Source: Melastoma dodecandrum
Lineage: Eukaryota > Streptophyta > Magnoliopsida > Myrtales > Melastomataceae
Length of the DNA stretch: 64,000 bases
Assembly: GCA_029817715.1 (NCBI GenBank)
Contig: JARUPY010000539.1
Location: 6,795,501 to 6,859,500, forward strand
Direction of reading: 5' to 3'
In this document: piece by piece, positions 9,646 through 18,941 of the stretch
Numbering within the stretch: position 1 is the stretch's first letter
How the letters are laid out: every line of letters begins with the position of its first letter
Notes under the pieces: model-generated
The model's database searches: none
The model's input: only the letters and a program-made list of their open reading frames with translations
Told to the model about the DNA's origin: nothing
Made by a program: the position numbers and the translations under genes

Positions 9646-11553
9646 ATGATGTGGCCCCCTAAAACCTTCCCCAGTTGGTTCAATCCCAGAAAGAAATCCC
9701 ACCCCGATCATCTCCTCAATCGCATCCCCATCCTGCGACCCGCATCCACGTCCGCAGCGATTGCTGACGCTTTCACTCCCGATGAACCTCCCCAAGGCAG
9801 AGTCGCCGATCTCTCGTCCTTCCTCCTACCCAGTTTGCACTTCTTCCTTCAGTCATGCGCCAGGGAGGGGATACCCGGCTTGGGAGAAGCCTGCCACGCC
9901 CGGATGATCCGCCTCGGATTGCATTCCGATACCCTCCTGTCCAACATGGTCATCAATGCCTACTCCAAGTGTGGGGCCTCGGGATTCGCCCGCCGGGTGT
10001 TCGACGAAATGCCGTACAGAAGCCTTGTCTCGTGGAATACGGTGATTGGGTGCCATTCCCGGAACGGGGAGCACCGTGAGAGTTTGTGGCTCTTCCTTAG
10101 GATGAGGAAAGCCGGTGTCTTGGTGAATGAGTTCACGGTTTCCAGCGTTGTCTGCGCTTGCTCTGCCAATTGTGCCGGACTGGAATGCAGACAGTTACAT
10201 GGGTTTGTTGTGAAGAACGGTATGGATTCAAATGTGTTTGTGGGGACTGCAGTTCTCGATGTTTATGGGAAGTGTGGTTTGGTTAGGGATGCTTGGTTAG
10301 TTTTTGAGGGTATGGAGGAGCGGAGTGTCGTTACTTGGAGTTCCATGATGGCTGGTTATGTGCAGAATGAGATGTATGAGGAAGCTGTGGCCCTATTTCG
10401 GGGTGCTCAGCGCGCTGGGTTGGTTCATGATCAGTTTGTTATCTCGTCTGCCTTCTGTGCTTGTGCTGGTATGGCCTCATATGTGGAAGGCAGACAAGTG
10501 CACACTGTTTCGTGGAAAAGCGGGTTTGTTTCCAATTCGTTCGTGTGCTCCTCTCTTGTCGACATGTATGCTAAATGTGGAGCTATAACAGACGCATATA
10601 GAGTATTCTCTACAGTGGAGGAGAAGGGGTTGGTTTTGATGAATGCAATGATTACGGGCTTTGCAAAACATGCGCGGTATGTTGAGGTGATGATCCTGTT
10701 CGAGAAAATGCAACAGATGGGTTTATGTCCTAATGAAATAACTTATGTCAGCACTTTATCAGCTTGCAGTCATGCAGGTTTGGCTGAGAATGGAAGAAAG
10801 TATTTCGACATGATGGTTAAGGATCATAATTTGTCACCAAATGTGCTCCACTATTCGTGCATGGTTGACATTCTTGGTCGGGTTGGTTTAGTTAAGGAAG
10901 CTTATGATCTTATAGGGAAAATGCCATTTCATGCCACTCCATCTATATGGGGATCCCTTTTGTCTTCTTGTAGGGTTCACAAGGATCTGGATTTGGCTCA
11001 AGTCGCCGCAGAAAGACTGTTCGAGGTTGAGCCTGAAAATGCTGGAAACCATGTATTATTGTCGGATGTCTATGCAGCGAAACAAATGTGGGATAAAGTA
11101 GCCACGTCTAGGAGCTCTCTCAAGGAAAGCGAAGCCAGGAAGGAAAAGGGTATGAGTTGGATTGAAGTTGGTGTAGAGGTCCATTCATTTATGGTGAGCG
11201 AGAGAATCCATCCTAAAATTGATGATATTTGTGGCAAATTGGATGACTTGGTGGAAGAAATGAAGAAGCTCGGGTATAGAGCTAAGACAGAGCATGACTA
11301 CCATGACGTGGAGGAGATCGAGAAGCAAGAGCTCTTGAAACATCATAGTGAGAAGCTTGCTCTTGTTTTTGGCTTAATGAGCTTACCCTTGTGTATGACA
11401 ATTAGAATCATGAAAAACCTTCGGATATGTGGGGATTGCCATTCCTTTATGGAACTTGCATCTAGCATCACCAAGAGAGAGATTATAGTAAGGGACACAA
11501 GTAGATTCCATCACTTCAGAAATGGAAGTTGCTCCTGTGGAAATTTTTGGTAA
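9646..11553 (+). CDS. PLS-class pentatricopeptide repeat protein with E and DYW domains (organelle RNA editing)
   Basis: A single-exon 635-residue protein. The N terminus (about residues 1-60) is rich in Pro, Arg and Ser and could be an organelle-targeting peptide. Repeats follow from about residue 75 to 430, with typical blocks such as NAYSKCGASGFARRVFDEM, VSWNTVIG, DVYGKCG and SSLVDMYAKCG. E and E+ motifs come next (SIWGSLLSSCRVHKD, SWIEVGVEVHSF). The DYW cytidine-deaminase domain holds the zinc/catalytic signature HSEKLALVFGL (H-x-E) and CGDCH (C-x2-C). The last residues are GNFW rather than the usual DYW. Known of the family: site-specific C-to-U editing of mitochondrial or plastid RNA. 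It resembles Arabidopsis At5g04780 from memory. The editing target cannot be inferred. Confidence 0.92.
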   Translation: MMWPPKTFPSWFNPRKKSHPDHLLNRIPILRPASTSAAIADAFTPDEPPQGRVADLSSFLLPSLHFFLQSCAREGIPGLGEACHARMIRLGLHSDTLLSNMVINAYSKCGASGFARRVFDEMPYRSLVSWNTVIGCHSRNGEHRESLWLFLRMRKAGVLVNEFTVSSVVCACSANCAGLECRQLHGFVVKNGMDSNVFVGTAVLDVYGKCGLVRDAWLVFEGMEERSVVTWSSMMAGYVQNEMYEEAVALFRGAQRAGLVHDQFVISSAFCACAGMASYVEGRQVHTVSWKSGFVSNSFVCSSLVDMYAKCGAITDAYRVFSTVEEKGLVLMNAMITGFAKHARYVEVMILFEKMQQMGLCPNEITYVSTLSACSHAGLAENGRKYFDMMVKDHNLSPNVLHYSCMVDILGRVGLVKEAYDLIGKMPFHATPSIWGSLLSSCRVHKDLDLAQVAAERLFEVEPENAGNHVLLSDVYAAKQMWDKVATSRSSLKESEARKEKGMSWIEVGVEVHSFMVSERIHPKIDDICGKLDDLVEEMKKLGYRAKTEHDYHDVEEIEKQELLKHHSEKLALVFGLMSLPLCMTIRIMKNLRICGDCHSFMELASSITKREIIVRDTSRFHHFRNGSCSCGNFW

Positions 11554-13482
11554 GAATATCGACAAGGGCTTGTGAGACATCCCCACTGTGATTTCATGTT
11601 ACAACATCGAACTTATTCCAATTCCGAGATATTGGACGAACTTGTGTTCACTACATGGATTTCATTAGGGGGAGATATGGGGTCCAATTTCTTGGACATT
11701 TAATGTCATTATTAGAAGATCAAGTATTTTCCTCTTAAGTATCCCGAGGACGAGGTATGTATTTGAATCCCAGATCAAGCAAAGGAATTTCTCGTCGAAT
11801 GGCTGCAGCCCTGTCTTGTCCCGAATGGTAACTAATCTTTGTCAATTAACTTGTCAAGGTTTAGAAATTGTTAATTTTCTTCATAGTTTTCATTATGATG
11901 AACTTTCCCCTGATCTCTGTTCAGACCCTCTGGTTCACGAGTCTAATGCTCTGTAACATGTAAATTTTTTCTGGCATTTCATTATGTATGTTATGGTGGT
12001 TCTGGATGCACCGAGTCCCTTTTATTTCTTAAATTGTCATTAACTTAGCATGCCGATTTCACTTTATATGGCTTTCTGTACGAGTTTCAACATATCTGTT
12101 TATCAGAGAACAAATTAATAATGTTACTCTCTTCCTTTAGAATGTAATAAGTAATTGTGTTCTAGAGTGTTGTCTGGCACATGAGTGATCGAGTCAATCA
12201 CTGAACCATGGCATTTGGCCTAGGAAAATGGCATAATGAGGCCATACATAACTTTTCTTAAAGTTATTTATTAGGAACAGTCGTTATCCTTTCCAGATCC
12301 CCCTTAAAGTCATTGTAACTGGTGTATAATGCAGATTTCTATCCTTGTTATATTTTTTTAGACATGTCATGCATTGCTATGATAAAGTTACTCCACTCAT
12401 AACCAAATATTGAAGGGTTTAATGAGTGAAAACTTTTTTCATAAAATCATGAGATTAAAATGTATCCATATGCTCGCAGCCTTCCCCATCCTGTTCTAGC
12501 ATAATAGCACTTAACACACACAGTAAGAATGATTGCTCATGCGTCAAACATGTAGGAAAATAGCTTCTTGTTGATGATTTCATGAGAATCAGGGAATGGT
12601 TTGTCTTGTGAATTCCATTCATTATCTGGTTAAATGAGGTGACGGTTGTGGTATTCTAAAATGTAATGATTAATTGTATTCATATCATAATGACAATTGT
12701 CATTATGACGTCGGCTCTTGTAATGATTAATTTTATTCTAAAATGTTTGCTGGTGTATGAGAGTCTAATTAAGATGATTGATTCAATCATTGAACCATGG
12801 CATATAAAGGCCTTTGAAAATGATGTAACGAGGTCATGCTGAAATTTTTTAAGTGATTTAAGGTTGTTATCCTTCCCAGATTTCCAATTAAAATCGTTGT
12901 AATTATTTCTAAGGCAGATTAATATCCTTCTTATGTTTTTGTACATGTAATGCATTGCTCCAAGTAATGAAGGGTGTAATGCGTGAAAATATTTGCCATA
13001 AAATCGCAATAATAAGCTCCCAGCCTCCCCTATCTTATCCCTAGAGGAATAGCACCTAACACACACTCTAGGAATCACACGTAAAAAATTTTGGAAAGAA
13101 GCTTCTTGTTGATGATTTCATGACAATCAGGGAATTGCTTGCTCTCGTGAATTACATTCATTATCTTGCTGAAAGAAGCGACGGGTGCAACGTGTCATTA
13201 CGACATTGGCTCTTGTCATCTTGCTCGAGTAATGTTTTTCTTGTGTTATTGAATTTGATACCAAAATCAGCCTGTTGTTCGGCCATTATTGTGTCAGGTA
13301 ATGGCAGTCAAAAGGAAATCATGCATTCATAACCCTGTCAATTCTGTGTGCTGCTCTTTTACCGCTGTTCCAATAATTATCCGACTAAATAGTACAGTTC
13401 TTCAGAGCTTGCTGCACTCAGACGCCCCTTCTGCAAGTACTTGTTCCTCGGGCAAAGTTGTCCTTCCTAAGAGCACCTAACA
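11554..13482. other. Intergenic region and probable 5' leader of the next gene
   Basis: No coding signal between the PPR stop and the start of the EAR/zinc-ribbon gene. The first few hundred bases are probably the PPR 3' UTR. The segment from about 12140 to 13220 is an old direct duplication, described separately. The last 250 bases may be leader of the downstream gene, and may include a leader intron ending near 13295. Confidence 0.5.
12141..13218 (+). repeat. Diverged direct duplication, two copies of about 0.5 kb
   Basis: Copy A (about 12141-12719) and copy B (about 12720-13218) share an ordered series of blocks: GAACCATGGCAT, GTTATCCTT then CCAGAT, CATGCATTGCT or AATGCATTGCT, AGCACCTAACACACAC-like, TTCTTGTTGATGATTTCATG, AATCAGGGAAT, and a final GTCATTA then GGCTCTTG. 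They run head to tail with scattered indels, so the duplication is old. No terminal inverted repeats or target duplications are evident, which favours simple tandem duplication over transposition. Confidence 0.7.
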
Positions 13483-14138
13483 ATGGCCGATAGAAATTCA
13501 AACCCATCCTGGTTTGTTGGCTCTTCTTCTGGTCAGGAAATCAAAGGCATCAGGAAGGTGAACCAGATTGAGGAGCTGTTTGATCCTTCAGCCTCTCATA
13601 AGTCTGTGATTGTTGATAAGCCGGCTGAGTTGATCAGATTAGAGGATCCGTCACAGGTGCCCTTGTATTGGGCAAAACTGCCAGTGCACAAGGTATACAT
13701 ACTTTGTTCTTTTGTAGATTATTCGTTACTGAAAATAGCTCAACATCTGGAATGAATAATTCCACTCATAGATGGAAGATAATCTTCTCTAGTGTTTGTG
13801 ATTATTTTTTGGATGTCATATAGACTAGGATGGCAGATTCGCGTAAGCAGCTCTTCAAGGAAACCAAGATGAAGGAAAATGAGACACAGGGAGACCTAGA
13901 CCTAACTCTAAGACTTAAGCCATCAGAGGCTGTTCAGGAAGATAAGCCACGGCAGTTTGGTCCATCTTCTAGCAAACGTCCCAAAGTTCACTGCAACACC
14001 GAAAAGTATGATGGCCCATCCCTGGTTGTTATGGAATGTACGGCTTGCTACCATCACGTGATGGTTTCTGAAATTGCCCCCCAGTGCCCACTATGCAAAA
14101 GATCAAGTAGTTTGCTTGATAAATTTCGGCAGCTGTAG
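13483..14138 (+). CDS. Small EAR-motif / C-terminal zinc-ribbon protein (GIR1-like C terminus)
   Basis: Two exons: 13483-13692 and 13824-14138, with a 131-base intron (GTATAC...ATAG) in phase 0, giving 174 residues. The N-terminal half (about residues 1-70) ends PLYWAKLPVHK and matches no domain I can name. Exon 2 has an EAR-type repression motif LDLTLRL, a basic KRPK, and a C-terminal C-x2-C...C-x2-C ribbon (MECTACYHHVMVSEIAPQC then PLCK). That C-terminal pattern plus an EAR motif is seen in plant GIR1/GIR2 and CFL1-like regulators, which recruit co-repressors. The N terminus differs from both, so only the C-terminal relationship is supported. Probably nuclear. The start follows AACA and the first exon has no earlier in-frame ATG. 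Confidence 0.75.
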
Positions 14139-16498
14139 TTGAATTGAGTGAGGAAATGTACCTATCTTGGATCTCCTCGACTTTATGAAGATACTCTTGG
14201 GATCTTGGCCATTAATTGTGCTGCTTATGTTGACTGAGGATTTCGATTGTTGGATTTTAATGTGCTTGGTTTAGAAATTATCCACCTTGCGTTTTTCGTA
14301 TTGTTGCTGTGATATCTCATCATTTAATACTTGTAGTGTGATCAAGCATCGTCCTCCAAAAGCCTGTTTTGGCTGAATATTCTGATAATTTTGTTGTGTG
14401 CTGTAAGGAAATGATCGGCATATGTTGCTATCTCATTTTGGTCTGCTCCTTTCCATGTCATTTATGTTTGTTTTCTGACCACTATTATTTCCATCCTCTC
14501 ATCCTGTCCTGAGAGATCATTCTTTCTGTGCATCCATCTTTCTTAATCTAGTCCGTTGTCTTTACCCTGTTAGCAAAAGCTTCAAGACCGATTTAATCTT
14601 GGAATTACTTCATGCACAGAAGGCTTATTCTTAAACTTCATGCTCTTGTCATCCAATATGTCACTTCTGACATCCCTTGGCCGGTCATATGATTGTTCAT
14701 GATGTTTCCCCACTGGATCGTGCATCTGATTGACTAGTGCAGCATCTATAATCACTTCTATATCTGAATTTTGATCATTATTACGGCAACTAGCTGCTCG
14801 CGAACTTGGTCCGTTGTGCACTCAAATCCTTCTGCATTGATATATCACCAGTCTTTCTCCACTTTTTACTCCTCTTGAATTTCAATCGAAACCTAAGTTT
14901 TAATACAGTCATCTTCCTGAACTTCTAGATTGTTGTGTTCTGCAGATTCTTGTACCATGTCAACTGGATTGGATACATTTTCTCTACGATCGTTCTGCGT
15001 TATATTTTGTCAATTGACTCCACGCGAGCCCTGTTCTAGGCGACTCTGTTGTTTCTTTAACTTCTCTTCCCTTAGGAAGAATGCAAGCAGCTTCTAGCAT
15101 TAGGAGAATCCCGGCATTACTCGATTAAGCAGTGTTCAACAATCCCTGATAATTACAGGTCAACTGGGTAAGTGCATGATTAGGCTGCAAAAGGACAAAT
15201 GACACACCTGTGGTGGGCAGGGGACACAACAGATCACTTCCCCAACTCTCGTTTAGTCCCTTGCATGAGTTGTCCCGTTGGGAAGTACATTCCGACAACG
15301 AGATCCCCCTAATTGCACACGCTACCCATTCAGGACACATCTCTCACTCCTAACAATGTCTCCTTCAGACATGATCCGCGCTGTGTTTGTCCCTTAATCA
15401 TTTGACCCCCTTTACCTTGGCATTATTGTTTTAGCCCCCTGGTCGTTCAAGGCTACCACTTAAGGCCAGTTTCTTCCGATCTCGACACGTGTCCATGAAA
15501 CCCATGTCGTTTGGGTCGTGCCTATTCATATGTCCTCGAAATACGAAACCAGGTCTCTGGCTATGAACTAGGAAGTTATGGTGTCAGGGGTATATCTTTG
15601 CCCCACCACCTGGTTCAGCATCCAAAACATGAACTGTGTAATGAGATCAGTGTCCCTCCACCCCCATGTGTGTTCATTATCAATACCTTGGAACTTTCTC
15701 AGATGTTTCTCCAACCCCACAATACCCAGCATTTAAAACTCTTATCGTCACCTGGGTATGTACTTGGGCTGCATCAGTACAAGGTCATACAGGGAGGCCA
15801 TGTTGGGTAAATTTGATTATTGGCATGGTCCCCATTTCGAATTCCCCCCTTCTTCCCTCGTCTCCTCTCGTGGTTGGCTGGCTCGGGGTTGATCTACTTA
15901 CGTGAATACCCGGCCTGTGATGTCCGGGCTAAGGGACGATTCATGTGACGACCCCCTCCTACTGTCTTGGTCTGAACGAACAAGTTAGGTGATGGATTAT
16001 TAAACCTTTTGGTACCAAAAGGAATGGCGCAAAGGCTGAAATTTGATTGAAGGGCAATTCACTGTGATGGAGGGACCAGATGTGGTTGATTTGATGGTTC
16101 CTCGAACGTTGAATAGAGCCCAAAATCAAACGACTCATGTGATCCCAATGTGCTGTTGCTGTCTATGTTGAAGACAAGAGGAAAAACTTACTTTTCATCT
16201 CATCCTCATGAACCAATGTCATGATGATCTCTTGGGAGGTTCCCCCTGTTTTTACTTCCTTCTTAGTCATGGGGGCGCGATTCATATCTTACATCCATAC
16301 ACAAGAAAGAAATTGGGCAAATGAGATCAATGACTGTAATTATTGAATGTAGTAAATCAATTCCATGTCCTAAATTCTCCTCTTTTAGTCTGTTCAAACA
16401 CTTAAATCCATTCATCTACCATTAACAATTGATTTGTGTGAACATAGTAATGAAATTTCATGGTAGCATCCTCCCCTTTCCTTCAACTTTCCTACATA
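14139..16498. other. Intergenic region, mostly featureless
   Basis: The first 300-400 bases probably hold the 3' UTR of the preceding gene. A coding-like minus-strand fragment lies at 14582-14821 (separate entry). The stretch 15100-16000 is less AT-rich, with words such as CTGGGTA and GGCTGCA recurring, perhaps repeat-derived. No family could be recognised there. The final 100 bases are the OFP promoter. Confidence 0.45.
14582..14821 (-). pseudogene. Possible degraded coding fragment, unidentified
   Basis: A 79-residue open frame with balanced, hydrophilic composition (IEVIIDAALVNQMHDP, RPRDVRSDILDDKS, HEVIPRLNRS). Upstream sequence on the same strand (14822-15060) also reads as coding-like but switches frame and has stops. 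It may be the tail of a dead gene or just chance. I do not recognise a family. Confidence 0.2.
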
Positions 16499-16500
16499 TG

Positions 16501-16509
16501 TATATATAA
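16501..16509 (+). promoter_or_regulatory. TATA box candidate for the OFP gene
   Basis: TATATATAA about 82 bases upstream of the probable start codon. This predicts a leader of roughly 50 bases. Motif and spacing only. Confidence 0.5.
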
Positions 16510-16589
16510 ATACCACCCTCTGTCCTTTGACACCAAAAACAACTCATCAACCCTATCCGAGTATATCATTCAGGGGCAACATCAAGAAA

Positions 16590-17279
16590 ATGAAGTTAGC
16601 TTCCATCTTCAAGGCCGTGGAGATCACCCAACAACATGTTCATGTCCATTCACCATGGCAGTGGCCTTCTTGCACCCTACAACCTAAGACCCTTTCCTTC
16701 AGGGCAGGGCATGGGGACATAACCTTCAACGCGGTCAACTCCCCATTCCTCGACGCCCAAGGGGGGGAGACGGGTGTTGAGTCCCCCGGCTCCTGCTTCA
16801 CCGACACCTCCATGTCGGCCAGCCTCTCGACCGAGTCCGACGGCGGGTCCCGCCCCGGTGACTCGGTGGAGGTCCTGGTGAGGGAAATGGCCCGGCGTGG
16901 GGATCGCCGGCTCTTCTTTGAGCCCGGGGAAAGCAAGACCAGCTCCATCCTAAGCCAGGAGGAGAGGACACCCCCTGGAAAAAGTATGGGAAAGGGGACG
17001 TCCCCATTCAAGGGGAGGGCCGTGGCGCTGGCGGTGGAGTCGGAGGACCCTTATCGTGACTTCCTGAGGTCGATGGAGGAGATGGTGGAGTCACATGGAT
17101 TGGAAGACTGGGATGGCTTGGAGGAGTTGCTTAGCTGGTACCTGAGGGTTAATGGGGATGCTAATCATGGGCTAATCATCGATGCTTTTATTGATCTCCT
17201 CATTAGCCTTTCTCCTAATCGTGTCATCCCCATTGAAGAAGAAAAATGCAAGATCAAGGAGGAACAAGGCATGGCTTAG
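16590..17279 (+). CDS. OVATE family protein (transcriptional repressor, OFP13/16/18 type)
   Basis: A single-exon 229-residue protein starting MKLASIFK. The upstream in-frame ATG at 16527 lies too close to the TATA box and the homologous N terminus begins at MKL. The conserved subgroup blocks WQWPSC and PKTLSFRA, then SPFLD and SASLSTESD, are followed by EVLVREM...RRLFFEPG. The C-terminal OVATE domain (about residues 157-217) contains SEDPYRDFLRSMEEMVESHG, then DGLEELLSWYLRVN and IIDAFIDLL. Family role: plant-specific repressors that bind TALE homeodomain (KNOX/BELL) proteins and influence organ shape and wall formation. Immediately downstream lies SMXL3, the same pairing as OFP18/SMXL3 on Arabidopsis chromosome 3 from memory. 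Confidence 0.93.
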   Translation: MKLASIFKAVEITQQHVHVHSPWQWPSCTLQPKTLSFRAGHGDITFNAVNSPFLDAQGGETGVESPGSCFTDTSMSASLSTESDGGSRPGDSVEVLVREMARRGDRRLFFEPGESKTSSILSQEERTPPGKSMGKGTSPFKGRAVALAVESEDPYRDFLRSMEEMVESHGLEDWDGLEELLSWYLRVNGDANHGLIIDAFIDLLISLSPNRVIPIEEEKCKIKEEQGMA

Positions 17280-17429
17280 TCCCCTATGGAGATCATTTAA
17301 CAAAGCACTAAGGCCCTTCTTCCTTTTCTTGTTCCTTGATATTTTGTGTATAATATATAACATGTAATGAATGCTACATATAAGCTAATGGACGGAATGA
17401 TGAGGAGGAGAGTGTGACAAAATGGGGAG

Positions 17430-17724
17430 AGGTGGAATTCGAGCTCGATTTCAGTTTGTAAGGCTCAAAAACAGACTTAGTCTAAATTCGACTCAACAAC
17501 CTCGAGCTCGGTTCGAAAACACACTTGAAGTCGACTCAATACACTCGAACTCGGATCGATTGACTCGAAAATATATTTATTAATAAACTAATAAATATAT
17601 ATAATATTATACGACTAATGAGCCGCCAAGCTATAAGTTTTAAGGCTTGAGCTGGCTCGTTGTCAAACTCTAACCAAATTTTAGCCGAGCCGGTTCGCGA
17701 GCGGCTCGATTCGTTTTCACCCTT
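17430..17724. mobile_element. Probable MITE (hAT-like), degraded ends
   Basis: The left end AGGTGGAATTCGAGCTCG and the right end (reverse complement AAGGGTGAAAACGAATCGAGC) form an imperfect inverted repeat of about 20 bases. Subterminal CGAGCTCG and TCGACTCA words recur inside. The length is about 295 bp with an AT-rich core and no coding capacity. No clean 8-bp duplication is visible, so the assignment rests on the end structure. Confidence 0.5.
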
Positions 17725-18941
17725 ATAAGTGGACTTTAGACATGGGCCAGACGAGCCTGCCTGCCTTTATAGAAGATATCTGGACATTGGGAAACCTGAT
17801 ATTTTGGGCCCACAATGTATGGGCCTGATATGGGCATAAACCCATTGAGCACATCATGGCCCAATTTGTCCATGATCTTCCAACAGTGCTGGCTAGGTTG
17901 TGAGAATCCTGATCCAAAAAATTCTAATCTTATTTATCTCATCTTTTAGCATTCTACTTGGATATTTACGATCCATCGATCCTACCGGGTGTGAGTACAA
18001 GGACTGCTTTCTTAACTGCTACTACTTTCAACGCAAAATCCCAAATGGCAGCAGCTTCCACAATGATTTAATCTCCCAATAACACACTCAAATCATCCAG
18101 ACTTATTTATTCTCCCCATTACTATTTATTTCCTTCGACAACATCAAGAAAGTATTAAAGGAAAATTCCCCCTTTATTTATTCACATTTCCTGCTTTTAC
18201 CTTTTCCTAATGTTCCTTTATATTTCATATTCGAAAACCTTAAAAACGCACACTTTAGCATTCAATTCAAATTAAAATCACGGTAATCATAAAATTAAAG
18301 GAACAAAAGAAAAAAAAAAAGATTGTTCCTTATACTGACCCTTTTTTCTTAATTTTTTTTATTGTTACATTCTTTTCTATTCTCTTTTCATAAAGCTAAT
18401 TTGGCGGTTGAGCTAATGTTTAAGCAACAACAACAAAGACTCTCACACCAACTTTCACACATTCTGAAGAATTCTTTTATATTTCATGATCAAATCAAAG
18501 AGAAAGACAAAAAGGGTTCTGAAAGCAAGGAGGGAGGGGATAAAAGATAAAGATCTTCCAAGCAAAAGGAAAAGCCCAAAAGCCAATTGCAATCACATGC
18601 CCTGCACTTTCCCACTTTCCCACCCATTCTTATGATTAAATTTGATATAATTTAGAAATTTGTTGAACTCAACACAACATCACCAAAATCTTACCAAATC
18701 CACAAGAAAAGAACAAAAACTGCCCCCTCCCCCCAAAAAAAAAAAACTCAATATAAAAACCCATCTCAACCTCCACCTCACTTCACTTTGAACACAAAAC
18801 TCTTTCACTTCCTCCTCCGCCTCCTCCTTAGGCCTTCTTCCATCGATGACCCTTTACGTTATAATCCTCAAGTTTCAATCTTTCCATCGAATTTGATCAT
18901 TCCCAACCATTTCATCACCTGGGTTGCTTCCTGATTTCGAA
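17725..18941. other. SMXL3 upstream region
   Basis: Promoter and leader of the SMXL3-like gene. It contains GGGCCCA and TGGGCC/GGCCCA words near 17740-17870, which can act as TCP/site II elements. A TATAAAA box lies at 18752-18758, preceded by a C then A homopolymer run. The leader is rich in CTT/CTCC. No gene is seen. Confidence 0.5.
18752..18758 (+). promoter_or_regulatory. TATA box candidate for SMXL3
   Basis: TATAAAA about 185 bases upstream of the ATG, followed by a pyrimidine-rich leader. Position and motif only. Confidence 0.5.
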
